Assembly: GCA_026416455.1 (NCBI GenBank)
Contig: JAOAFE010000008.1
Span: 56,309-120,308, forward strand
Direction: 5' to 3'
Length of the DNA: 64,000 nucleotides
DNA from: Syntrophales bacterium
Lineage (GTDB): Bacteria > Desulfobacterota > Syntrophia > Syntrophales > UBA8958
Below the pieces are notes generated by a model, which was not told where the DNA came from, did not search any database, and saw nothing but the letters and a program-made list of their open reading frames with translations. How positions within the stretch are numbered: position 1 is the first letter of the stretch; each line of letters opens with the position of its first letter. The position numbers and the translations under genes are program-made. This document shows, piece after piece, positions 1 to 11,535 of this stretch.

Positions 1-45
1 AAATGAAATTCGTCAACTCCATAGAATAGAGTAAATTAGCGACAT

Positions 46-951
46 ATGAGTTCAAATCAAAATATTCACCATTCGGGATTTATTGGGATCGTTGGTAGAC
101 CCAACGTGGGAAAATCAACTTTACTTAACAGCATTTTGGGCGAAAAGATCGCCATCACCACCCCCAAACCTCAAACCACAAGAAACCGCATCATGGGAAT
201 TAAAAACTTGCCCGATGGTCAACTGATTTTCATCGATACGCCGGGCATCCACGAAGCCAAAAACCCGCTAAACAGAGTTATGGTAGCCGAGGCAAAAGCA
301 GTTTTTTCTTCCGTAGATCTCGTGATGGTAACCATAGAGGCGCCGTGCGGTTTTCTCTCGGAAGATATGGTGGTAATCGAAACGGCCAAAGCATCAAACC
401 TACCCCTCCTTCTCGCTATCAATAAAATAGACCTTACGACAGAAAGCAAGGTAAAAGAAATTATTAAAGAAGCCCCTACCTTGGCCCCCTTTTGTCTCAT
501 CTTCCCCGTGTCAGCCATAACTAGACAGGGATTAGATGCTCTCATCGATGGTATAAAAAATATGCTTCCGCGGGGGCCGGCATATTTTCCACCTGACATG
601 ATTACCGATCGTACGGAGAGGTTTTTGGTCGCCGAAACGATAAGGGAAAAGATTATGCTCCATACCCACGAGGAATTACCTTATTCTTCCGCCGTGTCAG
701 TTGATACCTTCAAAGAAGATGAACAAAAGAATCTTCTCATTATAGCGGCAACGATTACGGTCGAGCGAGAATCACAAAAGAAGATAATCATCGGACGACA
801 AGGTACTCTTTTAAAAAAAATAGGTACCGATGCCCGGATAGAATTGGAGAAATTTTTCGGCACCCGCGTTTATCTTTCTCTTTTCGTGCGGGTGAGACAT
901 AACTGGACGCGAGCAGAAAAGTGGATTAAGGAATTCGGCTATAAAAATTAG
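46..951 (+). CDS. era: GTPase Era, ribosome assembly factor
   Basis: Cytoplasmic GTPase that binds the 3' end of 16S rRNA during 30S maturation. The 301-residue length is normal. Visible motifs are the P-loop GRPNVGKS (residues 17-24), switch II DTPG (64-67) and NKID (126-129). The C-terminal quarter is a type II KH domain with the GRQGTLLKKIG loop and the usual ending RAEKWIKEFGY. It starts at ATG 46 and is followed after 12 bp by der, so the two ribosome-assembly GTPases are probably cotranscribed. The upstream gene lies outside the window. Confidence 0.97.
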   Translation: MSSNQNIHHSGFIGIVGRPNVGKSTLLNSILGEKIAITTPKPQTTRNRIMGIKNLPDGQLIFIDTPGIHEAKNPLNRVMVAEAKAVFSSVDLVMVTIEAPCGFLSEDMVVIETAKASNLPLLLAINKIDLTTESKVKEIIKEAPTLAPFCLIFPVSAITRQGLDALIDGIKNMLPRGPAYFPPDMITDRTERFLVAETIREKIMLHTHEELPYSSAVSVDTFKEDEQKNLLIIAATITVERESQKKIIIGRQGTLLKKIGTDARIELEKFFGTRVYLSLFVRVRHNWTRAEKWIKEFGYKN

Positions 952-963
952 GCCAAAGGATAG

Positions 964-2295
964 ATGAAACCTATCGTCGCAATTGTAGGACCACCAAATG
1001 TTGGAAAATCGACTCTCTTCAACCGTCTGGCGAAAAGAAAAAGGGCAATTGTAGCCAATGAACCCGGCACAACTATTGACAGAAATTACGCGGACGTTGA
1101 CTGGCATGGTTTATCCTTGACTATTGTCGATACCGGCGGCTTCGAACCAAATCCGGAAAGAGAAATCATGGCTCAAATGAAAGAACAGACCCTCTTAGCC
1201 ATTGAGGAAGCGGAAGCCGTAATTCACCTCGCTGATGGTCGTACCGGCGTCACCCCAGCGGATCGCCAAATACACTCCCTCTTAAGGCGTTCAAACAAGC
1301 CGGTTTTTCTAGCCGTCAATAAAATAGATGGACCGAAATTGAGTTCCCTGGCGGCCGAATTTTACGAGCTCGGTATTGATCATATTTATCCAATATCGGC
1401 CCTCCATGGCCACGGTATATACGAACTCATGGATGACGTAACCTCCTCCATAAAAGGCCAAAAAGCTCCATCTACTTTGGCGGACGAACCGAGAGATGAT
1501 GAAATACGTCTAGCCGTAATCGGCCGACCAAATGTGGGAAAATCTTCTCTCATCAACCGCATTCTTGGGCAAAACAGAGTTATTGTGAATCCCGAACCCG
1601 GTACGACTCGTGATGCCATAGACACACCTTTTACCTATCAGGGAAGAAGGTATCTCCTAATCGATACGGCCGGTATCAGAAGGAAGAGTCGCATCAGCCT
1701 GACTTTGGAAAAATACAGTGTCATGTCCGCCCTAAAAACCATTGACCGTTGCGATATTGCGTTGGTTATCATCGATGCCGTCGAGGGCATCACTGAACAG
1801 GATGTAAAAATCGCTGGACTGGCCCATGAAGAAGGAAAGGCCTGCATTATGGTCGTCAACAAATGGGATGCGATCTCTAAAGACAACAGTACAGTTGGCC
1901 GATACGTGGAATCCATAAGAAACAAGGCAAAGTTTCTTGACTTTGCCCCCATAATCTTTGTGTCTGCTCTTTCCGGTCAGAGGGTAAGCAAGATCTTCCC
2001 CCTCGTCGAACATGTTTTCACCGAATATTGCCGACGCATTCCCACGGCAGAGGTCAATCGCGTCTGTCGAGAAATTATAGAGCAGCATCCACCGCCCCGT
2101 ATCAATTCCAGGGAAAATGCAATTACATTCATGACGCAGGTTGGTATAAAGCCCCCGACCTTCGTCTTTTTCGTTCGAAAGCCCGAGGATATACACTTTT
2201 CTTACGAACGTTTCTTAGAGAATCGCCTGCGCGAGGCCTTCGGATTTTCATCCGTACCCGTGAAAATTCTCTTTCGTAAGAAATCACGCAAATAA
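964..2295 (+). CDS. der: GTPase Der (EngA), tandem-domain 50S assembly factor
   Basis: Protein of 443 residues with two consecutive GTPase domains, the family hallmark. Domain 1 has GPPNVGKS (9-16), DTGG (56-59) and NKID (119-122). Domain 2 has GRPNVGKS (187-194), DTAG and NKWD. A KH-like domain forms the C-terminus. It acts in late 50S subunit maturation in the cytoplasm. An AAAGGA ribosome site sits just before the ATG. The 3' end overlaps by 12 bp the stop end of the convergent symporter gene, so no separate terminator fits between them. Confidence 0.97.
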   Translation: MKPIVAIVGPPNVGKSTLFNRLAKRKRAIVANEPGTTIDRNYADVDWHGLSLTIVDTGGFEPNPEREIMAQMKEQTLLAIEEAEAVIHLADGRTGVTPADRQIHSLLRRSNKPVFLAVNKIDGPKLSSLAAEFYELGIDHIYPISALHGHGIYELMDDVTSSIKGQKAPSTLADEPRDDEIRLAVIGRPNVGKSSLINRILGQNRVIVNPEPGTTRDAIDTPFTYQGRRYLLIDTAGIRRKSRISLTLEKYSVMSALKTIDRCDIALVIIDAVEGITEQDVKIAGLAHEEGKACIMVVNKWDAISKDNSTVGRYVESIRNKAKFLDFAPIIFVSALSGQRVSKIFPLVEHVFTEYCRRIPTAEVNRVCREIIEQHPPPRINSRENAITFMTQVGIKPPTFVFFVRKPEDIHFSYERFLENRLREAFGFSSVPVKILFRKKSRK

Positions 2296-3651
2296 ACGTT
2301 GGACGAAGGCTACTAAGTCTGCCCACACGAGGGAGATGAAAACCACGAAAAGAACGAAAGGCGAGATGAATTTGATGATGAAGGCCCAGAGCTCTTTTAT
2401 AGAAAGGATTTTAGTATCGGGATCCAGTTCGTGAATGGTTTTCTCCAACCCATACTTCCATCCGAGACATATGGCGATGAAGAAGCCTCCGAGGGGGAGC
2501 ATGTAGTTAGAGGTCAGTTTGTCGATAAAGTCGAAAAAAGTCCCACCCAACATCTTTACATGGGACAGGCAACCAAAAGACAGCGCCGATGGAACACCTA
2601 GGAGCGCAATAATTGTTCCCATAATTATAACTGCGCGATGCCTAGACCATCCCTTTTCGTCAATAAAATAAGCACAGACGACTTCTAGGAGAGAAACGCC
2701 TGAGGTGACGGCAGCCAAGAACAAAAGAAAGAAGAAAAGGACGGCGAAAAATTGTCCACCCGGCATGCGGGCAAAGACGGCGGGTACGACATGAAATACG
2801 AGCCCGGGTCCTTCAGCGGGTGAAAGTTCCATGGCAAAAACGGAGGGGAAAACAGCAAACCCAGCCAAAAGAGCGACGGCCGTATCAAGAAATACGATCC
2901 AAAAGGCCGCCGTTAGAATGCGTTCACTCCGAGAAAGATAACTACCGTATGTGATCATCGCCCCCATACCCAGACTGAGGCTAAAAAACGCCTGCCCCAG
3001 GGCGGCGATGATCGTGTCAGTTGTGATTTTAGAAAAATCAGGCGTAAGATAAAAAGAGAGACCTTTTTCCATACCGCCGGAGAAAAAACCACGTCCGATT
3101 AGAACAAGGAGAATGGCAAAAAGAAGTGGCATCAGCACTTTATTCCACTTCTCGATTCCCCCTTTAACACCCCCAAAGACGATGTACATGCAAGAAGCCA
3201 TAAAGAGGAGATGATAAATAAGCGAAGATAAAGGGTTGGCCGTAAACTCACGGAATTCTCGAGCGGCAACATCGGGAGTATTTAAATTGGAAAGCATTCC
3301 CGTTAGGCCCTTGACGATATAACCAATAGTCCATCCGCCTACTACACTATAAAAAGAAAGGATCAGGAAACCAGAAATTACACCCAAATAACCAACTAAA
3401 ACCCATGGTGTCCCTCCAACCATGGACTTAAACGCCCCAACGGGATTTCGTTCTGTATGGCGACCGATAACGAGCTCGGCGATCATAATAGGTAACCCTA
3501 AAATGATAACGGCCAAAAGGTATATAATAACAAAGGCCGCACCGCCTTTAGAACCGGTCAAGTAGGGGAATTTCCATATGTTCCCCAAACCGACGGCCGA
3601 TCCAGCCGCCGCCATGACGAACCCCAATTTCGATCCCCAATGTTCCCTCAT
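2284..3651 (-). CDS. Sodium:neurotransmitter symporter (NSS/SNF) family transporter
   Basis: Inner-membrane protein of 455 residues, in the size range of bacterial LeuT-type amino-acid/Na+ symporters. The N-terminus has the family signature SAVGLGNIWKFPYL, covering the unwound TM1 region that binds Na+ and substrate, followed by many hydrophobic segments. A longer reading from TTG 3699 exists, but ATG 3651 gives the family-typical start MREHWGSKLG and leaves 34 bp after the pgi stop. Same strand as pgi, so possibly cotranscribed. The substrate (an amino acid or amine) cannot be told from sequence alone. Confidence 0.9.
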   Translation of the reverse strand: MREHWGSKLGFVMAAAGSAVGLGNIWKFPYLTGSKGGAAFVIIYLLAVIILGLPIMIAELVIGRHTERNPVGAFKSMVGGTPWVLVGYLGVISGFLILSFYSVVGGWTIGYIVKGLTGMLSNLNTPDVAAREFREFTANPLSSLIYHLLFMASCMYIVFGGVKGGIEKWNKVLMPLLFAILLVLIGRGFFSGGMEKGLSFYLTPDFSKITTDTIIAALGQAFFSLSLGMGAMITYGSYLSRSERILTAAFWIVFLDTAVALLAGFAVFPSVFAMELSPAEGPGLVFHVVPAVFARMPGGQFFAVLFFFLLFLAAVTSGVSLLEVVCAYFIDEKGWSRHRAVIIMGTIIALLGVPSALSFGCLSHVKMLGGTFFDFIDKLTSNYMLPLGGFFIAICLGWKYGLEKTIHELDPDTKILSIKELWAFIIKFISPFVLFVVFISLVWADLVAFVQRLFA

Positions 3652-3685
3652 TGATCCGTCACCCAACCAAAATGATAGGGGCGAA

Positions 3686-5329
3686 TTATAATAGGCCAAC
3701 TAGCTTTGTCAATCCTTCTTCACCGGGAAAGGGAAAATGAAATCTCATCACTCGTCTTTGGGCACGCGTGAGGGCCAAGAAATCCCCTCGGGCTTGAGCC
3801 AACCGTAAAATACCAAAGGTGAGAGATGACTTTTCTTCGCCCATCCGATCAGGAATGGGCACATCTTCTGTCACCGATTCGGTAAACTGCAAGAAAACGC
3901 CCTTACCTCCATCACCCTTGTGGAGTTGCCCTGTGGAGTGTAAATATCGAGGCCCGATACCGATGGTCACCACCTTGCCATACCTGTGAAGCAGAAAGCG
4001 TTTGATGGCCTCGAGGCCCTTCCAAACGCTGGCAGTGGGGGTTAAATAGACTTGAAGGGCGATATAAGATGTATCCTCTCCTATCATTTCATCCAAGAAT
4101 TCGGCCAATCGACTTCCTCTTTTTATCCCGTAAATTTCTATGTCGTCGATCGTCGCATCCGGACTTTCTTCCCTGGTGTCTTGCTTAAGAGCTTCTCTAG
4201 CCGCCCTCTTGGCCTCCTCAACATTCGGTTGATCGAAAGGATTTACTCCCAATTTCCATCCGGCTACAGCTGTTGCAAACTCCCAAAGGAAAAAAAGAGA
4301 GGATAGGTGTATAAGATCTGGGACCTCAATGTTGACCCTCGGCCTCAAGGATGTTGCGATCGGGCTCTCATTTGATTTTTCTATCTGCACGAAAACTCGA
4401 TCTGGGCCGAAATACGTGTGTGGCAAAGAAGGCTCCTCTTCAACTGGAAGAATTCCTTTCCCTTCTTTTCCGGTGCTTTCGGCCACGAGCTGCTCTAACC
4501 AAGCCCCCAGGCCGGGAAACAGATGTGAAACAAAAAGCGTCAATTTGTCTCGCCCTTTACTGGCCAGATGCCCCAAAAAGACCCCTAACCGGGCAGAGAT
4601 GGCATCTCCTCCTCGTTCTCTCTCTTGGCGAGAAAATTGTGTTGCCGTCTCAAGAAACAACCGACAGTCAAGACCGCTGAGAGCCGCTGGCACCATACCC
4701 ACAAAAGACAAAGCACTAAAACGGCCACCGATGTCGGGATCGTTGAGAAATATCTGTCTAAATCTAAACTCCCTGGCAATCTCCTCCAAACCACTGCCTG
4801 GATCAGTGATTGCTACCATACATCTTGGTGCTTCCCTTGCACCTTCTCGGGTGACAAGGAGACGGTAAAAGTACTTCATTAAGGAATCGGTCTCTACCGT
4901 GGTACCCGATTTGGAAGAAACGATAATGAGGGTTTTTGATCTCTCGCAGGCGTGACGCTCTCTTAAAATTAAAATCGGGTCTGTTGTGTCGAGGATACTT
5001 AAGGGAAGATAACCATGCTTTACACCGAAAACACCAGCTATTACTTCTGCAGCTAATGTCGACCCCCCCATTCCTAAAAGAAGGACCCGCTGAAATCCTT
5101 CCCTTCGCACGGATTCAACAAATTCCTCTATTTCTGAAAGGCGGTTTATAGTCCATTCGGGAGCCGTAAGCCAACCGAGGCGGTTGGAAATTTCTTGGGG
5201 GTTATTTTTCCACACTGTATAGTCTTTCTGCCAAATCCGTTCCGCCACCTTCTCTTCTTTAAAGGAAGTTAACGTGTCCTTTAATTCCCCTAGTTCTATA
5301 TCCCCCGCATAGGAAATCTCTATTTCCAT
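3686..5329 (-). CDS. pgi: Glucose-6-phosphate isomerase
   Basis: Interconverts glucose-6-phosphate and fructose-6-phosphate in the cytoplasm. In 547 residues it shows SIS-domain sugar-phosphate binding motifs: GMGGST (86-91), SSKSGTT (138-144) and the Pgi signature GGRFSALS (201-208). The style resembles the isomerase half of bifunctional transaldolase/Pgi proteins, but no transaldolase domain is fused here. A GTG at 5374 would add 15 Lys-rich residues; ATG 5329 is preferred because AGGGGG lies about 8 bases upstream. It lies just downstream of the ATP synthase terminator and just upstream of the symporter. Confidence 0.92.
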   Translation of the reverse strand: MEIEISYAGDIELGELKDTLTSFKEEKVAERIWQKDYTVWKNNPQEISNRLGWLTAPEWTINRLSEIEEFVESVRREGFQRVLLLGMGGSTLAAEVIAGVFGVKHGYLPLSILDTTDPILILRERHACERSKTLIIVSSKSGTTVETDSLMKYFYRLLVTREGAREAPRCMVAITDPGSGLEEIAREFRFRQIFLNDPDIGGRFSALSFVGMVPAALSGLDCRLFLETATQFSRQERERGGDAISARLGVFLGHLASKGRDKLTLFVSHLFPGLGAWLEQLVAESTGKEGKGILPVEEEPSLPHTYFGPDRVFVQIEKSNESPIATSLRPRVNIEVPDLIHLSSLFFLWEFATAVAGWKLGVNPFDQPNVEEAKRAAREALKQDTREESPDATIDDIEIYGIKRGSRLAEFLDEMIGEDTSYIALQVYLTPTASVWKGLEAIKRFLLHRYGKVVTIGIGPRYLHSTGQLHKGDGGKGVFLQFTESVTEDVPIPDRMGEEKSSLTFGILRLAQARGDFLALTRAQRRVMRFHFPFPGEEGLTKLVGLL

Positions 5330-5383
5330 TTTCTTTTCCCCCTTTTTTTTGTTCTGCCCAGGCCATTTATACACTTAATGGAC

Positions 5384-5418
5384 ATAAATAAAAAGGCCAG
5401 GGTTTTAATACCCTGGCC
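5384..5418 (-). terminator. Rho-independent terminator of the atp operon
   Basis: Perfect 8-bp stem GGCCAGGG/CCCTGGCC (arms 5395-5402 and 5411-5418) with an 8-nt loop. Read on the minus strand it is followed by TTTTTATTT. It lies 25 bp after the atpC stop and separates the ATP synthase genes from pgi. Confidence 0.9.
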
Positions 5419-5443
5419 CGGCCAGAAAAGGATAAAATGTAAA

Positions 5444-5851
5444 TCAGCCTTTCTCCGCTACTTTGAGCATCAACTCTGCCATCTGGACCTGCCTCATAAC
5501 CTTCTCATAGTCCGGATCTTCTTTGAGCATCTTTGAGAGAGCTGCCGCGGCCTCGGATTTCTGCTTTTCTACCTCTGCCTTGTCAATAACATCAGCTCTC
5601 TCTGCTATCTCTACTAGCACCGTCACCTTATGGGGCAGGATTTCTGCATATCCAGTGCTTACGGCAAAGTACGTTCTCTTCCCATCCTTTAAATAACTCA
5701 ATTCGCCTAAATCGATAGAAGTCAGAACCGGCGTATGACCGCGCAGTATGCCCATTTCTCCTTCCGTCCCTGGGATTGATACCTCTTCTACTTTACCGCT
5801 GAAGGTCATGCGGTTCGGGGTTACAATCTCCAGTACCAGATCATCAACCAT
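5444..5851 (-). CDS. atpC: ATP synthase F1 subunit epsilon
   Basis: Protein of 135 residues with the N-terminal beta-sandwich typical of F1 epsilon (VTPNRMTFSGKVEEVSIPGTEG) and a C-terminal helical hairpin. It belongs to the central stalk and inhibits ATP hydrolysis. A GTG codon lies directly before the ATG; the ATG at 5851 is chosen because GGAGG is 5 bases upstream. It is the last gene of the operon, 12 bp after atpD, and is followed by a strong terminator. Confidence 0.95.
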   Translation of the reverse strand: MVDDLVLEIVTPNRMTFSGKVEEVSIPGTEGEMGILRGHTPVLTSIDLGELSYLKDGKRTYFAVSTGYAEILPHKVTVLVEIAERADVIDKAEVEKQKSEAAAALSKMLKEDPDYEKVMRQVQMAELMLKVAEKG

Positions 5852-5863
5852 CACATCCTCCGG

Positions 5864-7288
<1,425 letters not shown>

Positions 7289-8173
7289 TTAATTCTTTGA
7301 TCCCTTGGCTAATGCCTCGGTACCACCGACAATATCCATCAACTCTGCCGTAATGGCTGCCTGTCTGGCTTTATTGAACTTTAATGTCAAGGAATCAATC
7401 AATTCATCGCAGTTTTTGGTGGCGTTATCCATCGCTGCCATACGAGCTCCGTTCTCACCTGCCGAAGTTTCCAACAATGCTCTAAACAGCAGCACCCGAA
7501 CGTACATGGTGAGCAATCTATCGAGCAGTACCTCCGCCGAGGGCTCATACAGGTATTCTATTTTTTGTTCCGGTTCCGCCGCCTCTTCAGAGCCTACAGC
7601 GGGCAAAGGAAACAACCTGACAAGCGCCGGCCTTTGAGAAGCCACATTTCTGAATTCGTTATAGATGAGATAAAGCTCATCATACTCACCCCGAATAAAG
7701 GGAGGGATAATATCATGGGAAATATCTATGGCCAGTTTGATGTCGAACTTACCCATGCAATCCACCCGCTCGTGGATCATCTTAGCTTTTTTTCTGAAGT
7801 AATCCCTTCCTTTTCTTCCAATGGGTATAAGGGATACATCAAGGCCTTGAGACGTCTTCAGAGCAATAAACCTCTCGGTGGCTTTAATCACGTTCGCATT
7901 AAATCCTCCGCATAAGCCCCGGTCAGAGGTCATCAAGATTACCCATACCCTCTGGGGAGGCCTCACAGCGAGAAGCGGATGGGATAGGGCATCTACCCTC
8001 AAAGCCAAGCTGTTCAAAACCTCCATAAATTTTCCCGCATAGGGGCGGAAATTATCCATCCTCGCCTGAGCAACTTTAAACTTCGCGGCCGCCACCATAT
8101 TCATGGCTCGGGTAATCTGCTTGGTTTTCGCCACCGCCTGTATCTTGCGCTTTATATCTTTTAATGCGGCCAT
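7289..8173 (-). CDS. atpG: ATP synthase F1 subunit gamma
   Basis: Central-stalk rotor subunit of 294 residues. The N-terminal signature is DIKRKIQAVAKTKQITRAMNMVAAAK, reported here only as the start of the coiled coil (residues 5-30). The middle contains TSDRGLCGGFN, and the C-terminus is a long helix with NKARQAAITAELMDIVGG. It sits between atpA (35 bp gap) and atpD (18 bp gap). Confidence 0.97.
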   Translation of the reverse strand: MAALKDIKRKIQAVAKTKQITRAMNMVAAAKFKVAQARMDNFRPYAGKFMEVLNSLALRVDALSHPLLAVRPPQRVWVILMTSDRGLCGGFNANVIKATERFIALKTSQGLDVSLIPIGRKGRDYFRKKAKMIHERVDCMGKFDIKLAIDISHDIIPPFIRGEYDELYLIYNEFRNVASQRPALVRLFPLPAVGSEEAAEPEQKIEYLYEPSAEVLLDRLLTMYVRVLLFRALLETSAGENGARMAAMDNATKNCDELIDSLTLKFNKARQAAITAELMDIVGGTEALAKGSKN

Positions 8174-8208
8174 TTAAACCTTTCTCCCCTTCTCTAAAAT
8201 GAATCTTC

Positions 8209-9720
8209 TCACGCCGAGAAAACAGAATCGAACTCCGAGAGGACTTCCTTCATTTTCTTTTCGAGATCGGAACTTATAACTTGTTTTTCCTCAATTTCCT
8301 GCATGATCTCTGGATACTTACTTTTTACAAAGGAGAGAAGTTGTGGTTCATAATCTTTAATTTTCTCTACGGGATACTTATCCAGAAATCCTCGCGTGCC
8401 CGCAAACAGTACCAATACCTCTTCTGACAGTGACATGGGGTGGAACTGAGGCTGTTTTAATATCTCGACCAAGCGTATTCCACGATCGAGCTGGGCTCGG
8501 GTAGCCTTATCGAGGTCGCTGCCGAACTGAGCAAAGGCCGCTAATTCACGATATTGAGCGAGATCAAGCTTTAAGGTACCCGCTACCTGTTTCATGGCCT
8601 TGACCTGAGCCGCCCCCCCCACGCGAGAAACGGAAAGACCAACATTAATTGCCGGTCTTATACCTGAGTAGAACAAACCAGGCTCCAAATATACTTGCCC
8701 ATCGGTAATGGAAATCACATTCGTAGGAATATAAGCAGACACGTCACCCGCCTGCGTCTCGATAATAGGCAGCGCCGTTAAAGATCCACCTCCCAACTCA
8801 TTGCTGAGACGGGCAGCCCGCTCCAGGAGACGAGAGTGGTTATAGAAAATATCACCAGGATAGGCTTCTCTTCCCGGGGGACGACGGAGGAGAAGCGAAA
8901 TCTGACGATACGCCACTGCCTGCTTGGAAAGGTCATCGTAGATAATGAGAGCATCTTGGCCACGGTCTCGGAAATATTCTCCTATACTGCAACCGGAATA
9001 GGCCGCAATATACTGAAGTGTGGCTGGATCGCTGGCGCAGGCAGAAACAATACATGTATAAGAAAGGGCGTCGTACTTTCTCAAAGTTTCCACCACCTGG
9101 GCAACCGTGGACTTCTTCTGCCCGATAGCCACGTAGATACACTTAATGCCTGTATCCTTTTGCCTGATAATGGCGTCTATACAGATAGCCGTTTTCCCAA
9201 TCTGACGGTCACCAATTATCAGCTCGCGTTGACCGCGCCCAATGGGCGTCATTGCATCAATTGCCTTTATTCCCGTATACATAGGGGTATTAACAGGCTG
9301 ACGATGGATAACCCCGGGAGCTACCATCTCTATTCTACGAAACTCCGCCGCCTCAATGGGGCCTTTTCCATCCAAGGGCCGACCCGTTGCATCGATCACC
9401 CGTCCCAATACCGCTTCACCCACGGGCACCTGAGCAATTTTCCCCGTTCTCCTTACTATGTCCCCTTCTTTGATGTGGGTTACCTCACCCAAAACGGCTA
9501 CACCCACATTGTCCCTTTCCAGGTTCAGTACCATACCTAAAGTACCACCGGGAAACTCTAAGAGCTCCATGGCCATGGCATTCTGCACGCCGTAAACACG
9601 GGCGATTCCGTCACCGACCGAAAGCACCGTCCCGGTCTCGCTTATGTCAAGTTTCTTTTCGTATTCCCTTATTTGTTTAGATATTATCTGACTTATTTCT
9701 TCGGCTCTGATCGCATCCAT
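8209..9720 (-). CDS. atpA: ATP synthase F1 subunit alpha
   Basis: Regulatory nucleotide-binding subunit of F1, 503 residues. Walker A GDRQIGKT is at 170-177. The family patterns [17 protein letters not shown] and [11 protein letters not shown] are present, and the N-terminal region carries [10 protein letters not shown], the delta-binding segment. Start ATG 9720 lies 4 bp after the atpH stop, consistent with translational coupling. Confidence 0.98.
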   Translation of the reverse strand: MDAIRAEEISQIISKQIREYEKKLDISETGTVLSVGDGIARVYGVQNAMAMELLEFPGGTLGMVLNLERDNVGVAVLGEVTHIKEGDIVRRTGKIAQVPVGEAVLGRVIDATGRPLDGKGPIEAAEFRRIEMVAPGVIHRQPVNTPMYTGIKAIDAMTPIGRGQRELIIGDRQIGKTAICIDAIIRQKDTGIKCIYVAIGQKKSTVAQVVETLRKYDALSYTCIVSACASDPATLQYIAAYSGCSIGEYFRDRGQDALIIYDDLSKQAVAYRQISLLLRRPPGREAYPGDIFYNHSRLLERAARLSNELGGGSLTALPIIETQAGDVSAYIPTNVISITDGQVYLEPGLFYSGIRPAINVGLSVSRVGGAAQVKAMKQVAGTLKLDLAQYRELAAFAQFGSDLDKATRAQLDRGIRLVEILKQPQFHPMSLSEEVLVLFAGTRGFLDKYPVEKIKDYEPQLLSFVKSKYPEIMQEIEEKQVISSDLEKKMKEVLSEFDSVFSA

Positions 9721-9724
9721 TGCC

Positions 9725-10270
9725 TTACTTCTCCTCCCCTAAGAGATTCCTTATATTATTTAACTGGGTCTTAATACTGTTATCGTAGACAAGATCCCCG
9801 ATTTTAACCACAAGACCACCCAACAGCGCTTTGTCTTCCACCACATCCATGAGTACTCTTTTGCCCGTACTTTGCATAAGATGTTTCCTTAACTTTTCCT
9901 CCCATTCCGGTGTAAGAGGAAAGGCGGTCTTGACCTGGACCCGCAATATACCCAAGGCCTCATCCATTTTTTCCCGATAAGCATCTACAATGTCCTTGAA
10001 AATAACGATACGCTGTTTATCCGTAAGGAGACGAATAAAATTAGCGGTAATAGGGGAAGGCTTTACTTTTTCCAGAATGGTCTCGATTATTTTTTTCTTG
10101 TCCTTTTGTTCGACTATGGGATTAGCCAGAAATCCTTTAAGCTCATTGCTGCCTTCAATAAGGTTGCATATTGAATGAAGTTCGGTGTAGTAATCTTCTA
10201 ATTTCTTTTCCTCTTCGGCGATCTCAAAGAAGGCCTGTGCATACCTTTTTGCAACTGTGTTCCCTGTCAA
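9725..10270 (-). CDS. atpH: ATP synthase F1 subunit delta (OSCP)
   Basis: Peripheral-stalk subunit of 181 residues linking F1 to the b/b' dimer. The start [15 protein letters not shown] and the C-terminal segment [24 protein letters not shown] are typical. No in-frame ATG exists near the N-terminus. The start is TTG at 10270, which overlaps the atpF stop in a TTGA quartet, so translation is probably coupled to atpF. Confidence 0.95.
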   Translation of the reverse strand: MTGNTVAKRYAQAFFEIAEEEKKLEDYYTELHSICNLIEGSNELKGFLANPIVEQKDKKKIIETILEKVKPSPITANFIRLLTDKQRIVIFKDIVDAYREKMDEALGILRVQVKTAFPLTPEWEEKLRKHLMQSTGKRVLMDVVEDKALLGGLVVKIGDLVYDNSIKTQLNNIRNLLGEEK

Positions 10271-10854
10271 CTTTTCATCACCGCCTTATCTAAATATTCT
10301 TGAACCATCCTTTCATGGTCCTGGACTGTTATATTCTTTTTCACTAACTCTTCCGCCATCTCAACAGCTAGTTTTACCGCCTCTTTCATCAGTTCTTCCC
10401 GCGCAATTTTAAATTCTTGTTCCATACGTGCCCGTGTATCTTCCTCGAGCTTTGCTGCAGCTCGGCGAGCATCCTCGAGAATTTTCTCCCTTTCAGCCAT
10501 GCCCTGAGCCTTAATTAGATCCACAATATTGCTGATTTCTTCCGTTGCCTTATCCATCTTGGCTGTATATTCTTGATACTTCTTTTCCGCTTCTTCTTTC
10601 AATAGGCGGGCCTCATCGAGGGAAGAACTGATAGTCGCCTTTCGCCCCACAAAGTAGTCTCTTATTCTCTTGGCAAGTAACCACCATAGAAAACCAACGA
10701 GGATGAGGAAGTTAACCATTCGCCACGCAAAATCTATCCAATCCCTCTTACTTGCCCCATGTGCCTCTTCCCCTCCGGCAGCGTAAACAATGGTGACGCA
10801 AACTGATATAAGAAGGATTGTGGTAATAGCGCCTTTAGAAAAAACGCTCTTCAT
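10267..10854 (-). CDS. atpF: ATP synthase F0 subunit b
   Basis: Peripheral-stalk subunit of 195 residues. A hydrophobic N-terminal segment (about 8-25) resembles a signal sequence ending in AAGGEE. A second membrane segment (about 44-60, ARRMVNFLILVGFLWWLL-like) is followed by a long charged coiled coil rich in E, K and A. Such an extra N-terminal hydrophobic stretch is common in b subunits of this phylum. Its ATG overlaps the stop of atpF' by one base (TAATG). Confidence 0.92.
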   Translation of the reverse strand: MKSVFSKGAITTILLISVCVTIVYAAGGEEAHGASKRDWIDFAWRMVNFLILVGFLWWLLAKRIRDYFVGRKATISSSLDEARLLKEEAEKKYQEYTAKMDKATEEISNIVDLIKAQGMAEREKILEDARRAAAKLEEDTRARMEQEFKIAREELMKEAVKLAVEMAEELVKKNITVQDHERMVQEYLDKAVMKS

Positions 10855-11279
10855 TAGAGACTCCTTCCCAATACTTTTTCGGCGATTTCCCGAGAGAGCT
10901 CCCTTGACTGACTTTGTAATACTTTTCGTGCGGCCTCCATCTCTCTCGCTACCCGTTCCTGTACCTCGGCCATTAGTGCAGGAATCCTATTCCTCTTTTC
11001 ATCGATCATCGCCTTAGCTTCATCATTAGCTTCTTTCAAGAGTTGCGTTTTCATTTCAAGAGCCTCCTGCTTGGCCGCCCGCAGTTTTTCCTCATACTCT
11101 CTTTGTCTTTCTTCGATTGTTTTATTGAGGCGATTCACCTCTTCCGCCGATGATTCGAGAATTTTTTTCCTTTTTTCGATTATACCAAGAAGTGGACGAT
11201 ACAAGACATAATTGAGGACTATCATCAAAATGATGAAGTTAACCATCTGCAGGAACAACGTTTTATCTATACTTATCAT
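10854..11279 (-). CDS. atpF': ATP synthase F0 subunit b'
   Basis: Second, shorter b-type stalk subunit, 141 residues, with one N-terminal membrane helix (about 8-28) and a long coiled coil. The presence of both b and b' resembles photosynthetic bacteria and many Desulfobacterota. A TTG at 11291 would add four residues; ATG 11279 gives the family-typical MISIDKTLF and has GCGGGG upstream. It is the first gene of the F1/stalk operon. Subunits a and c (atpB, atpE) are not in this window. Confidence 0.92.
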   Translation of the reverse strand: MISIDKTLFLQMVNFIILMIVLNYVLYRPLLGIIEKRKKILESSAEEVNRLNKTIEERQREYEEKLRAAKQEALEMKTQLLKEANDEAKAMIDEKRNRIPALMAEVQERVAREMEAARKVLQSQSRELSREIAEKVLGRSL

Positions 11280-11486
11280 GGCACCCCGCAACCTGCCTCA
11301 ATATTTTAGGAATTACCTGGGCGTACATGCCCCTATAGCAGACATTTAGTGCTGCCTTTTGTCATTTTCCCTAATTCATGGGAGGGTGGGAAGCTGAATC
11401 GCACATTGACTTGACCGGTATTCAGAATAACTATCGTATACGGTGGAAATGACAAACCCAATTCCTCCATACATAAAAGCGCGCAC

Positions 11487-11515
11487 TACTAAACACATGT
11501 AAACCTCATTGTCAA
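11487..11515 (-). promoter_or_regulatory. Putative promoter of the atp operon
   Basis: In the 256-bp gap between rodA and atpF', the minus strand carries a perfect -35 TTGACA (11510-11515) and, after 17 bp, a weak -10 TTAGTA (11487-11492). The gap holds no convincing gene. The leader to atpF' would be about 200 nt. The weak -10 box keeps confidence low. Confidence 0.35.
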
Positions 11516-11535
11516 GTTTTTTTTGTCTCTTTTGA

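Noticed and set aside
1..45. Possible C-terminal tail of an upstream gene (frame closing at TAA 32-34)
   Set aside because: Only ten codons are visible, too few to identify a product or even prove coding.
4329..4868. 179-codon open frame antisense to pgi
   Set aside because: It lies wholly inside a clear pgi gene, has no family resemblance and no ribosome site.
11292..11535. 33-codon frame in the rodA-atpF' gap beginning MYGGIGFV (minus strand)
   Set aside because: It faintly recalls AtpI/AtpZ-like starts but lacks a membrane helix pair and stops too soon; treated as non-coding.
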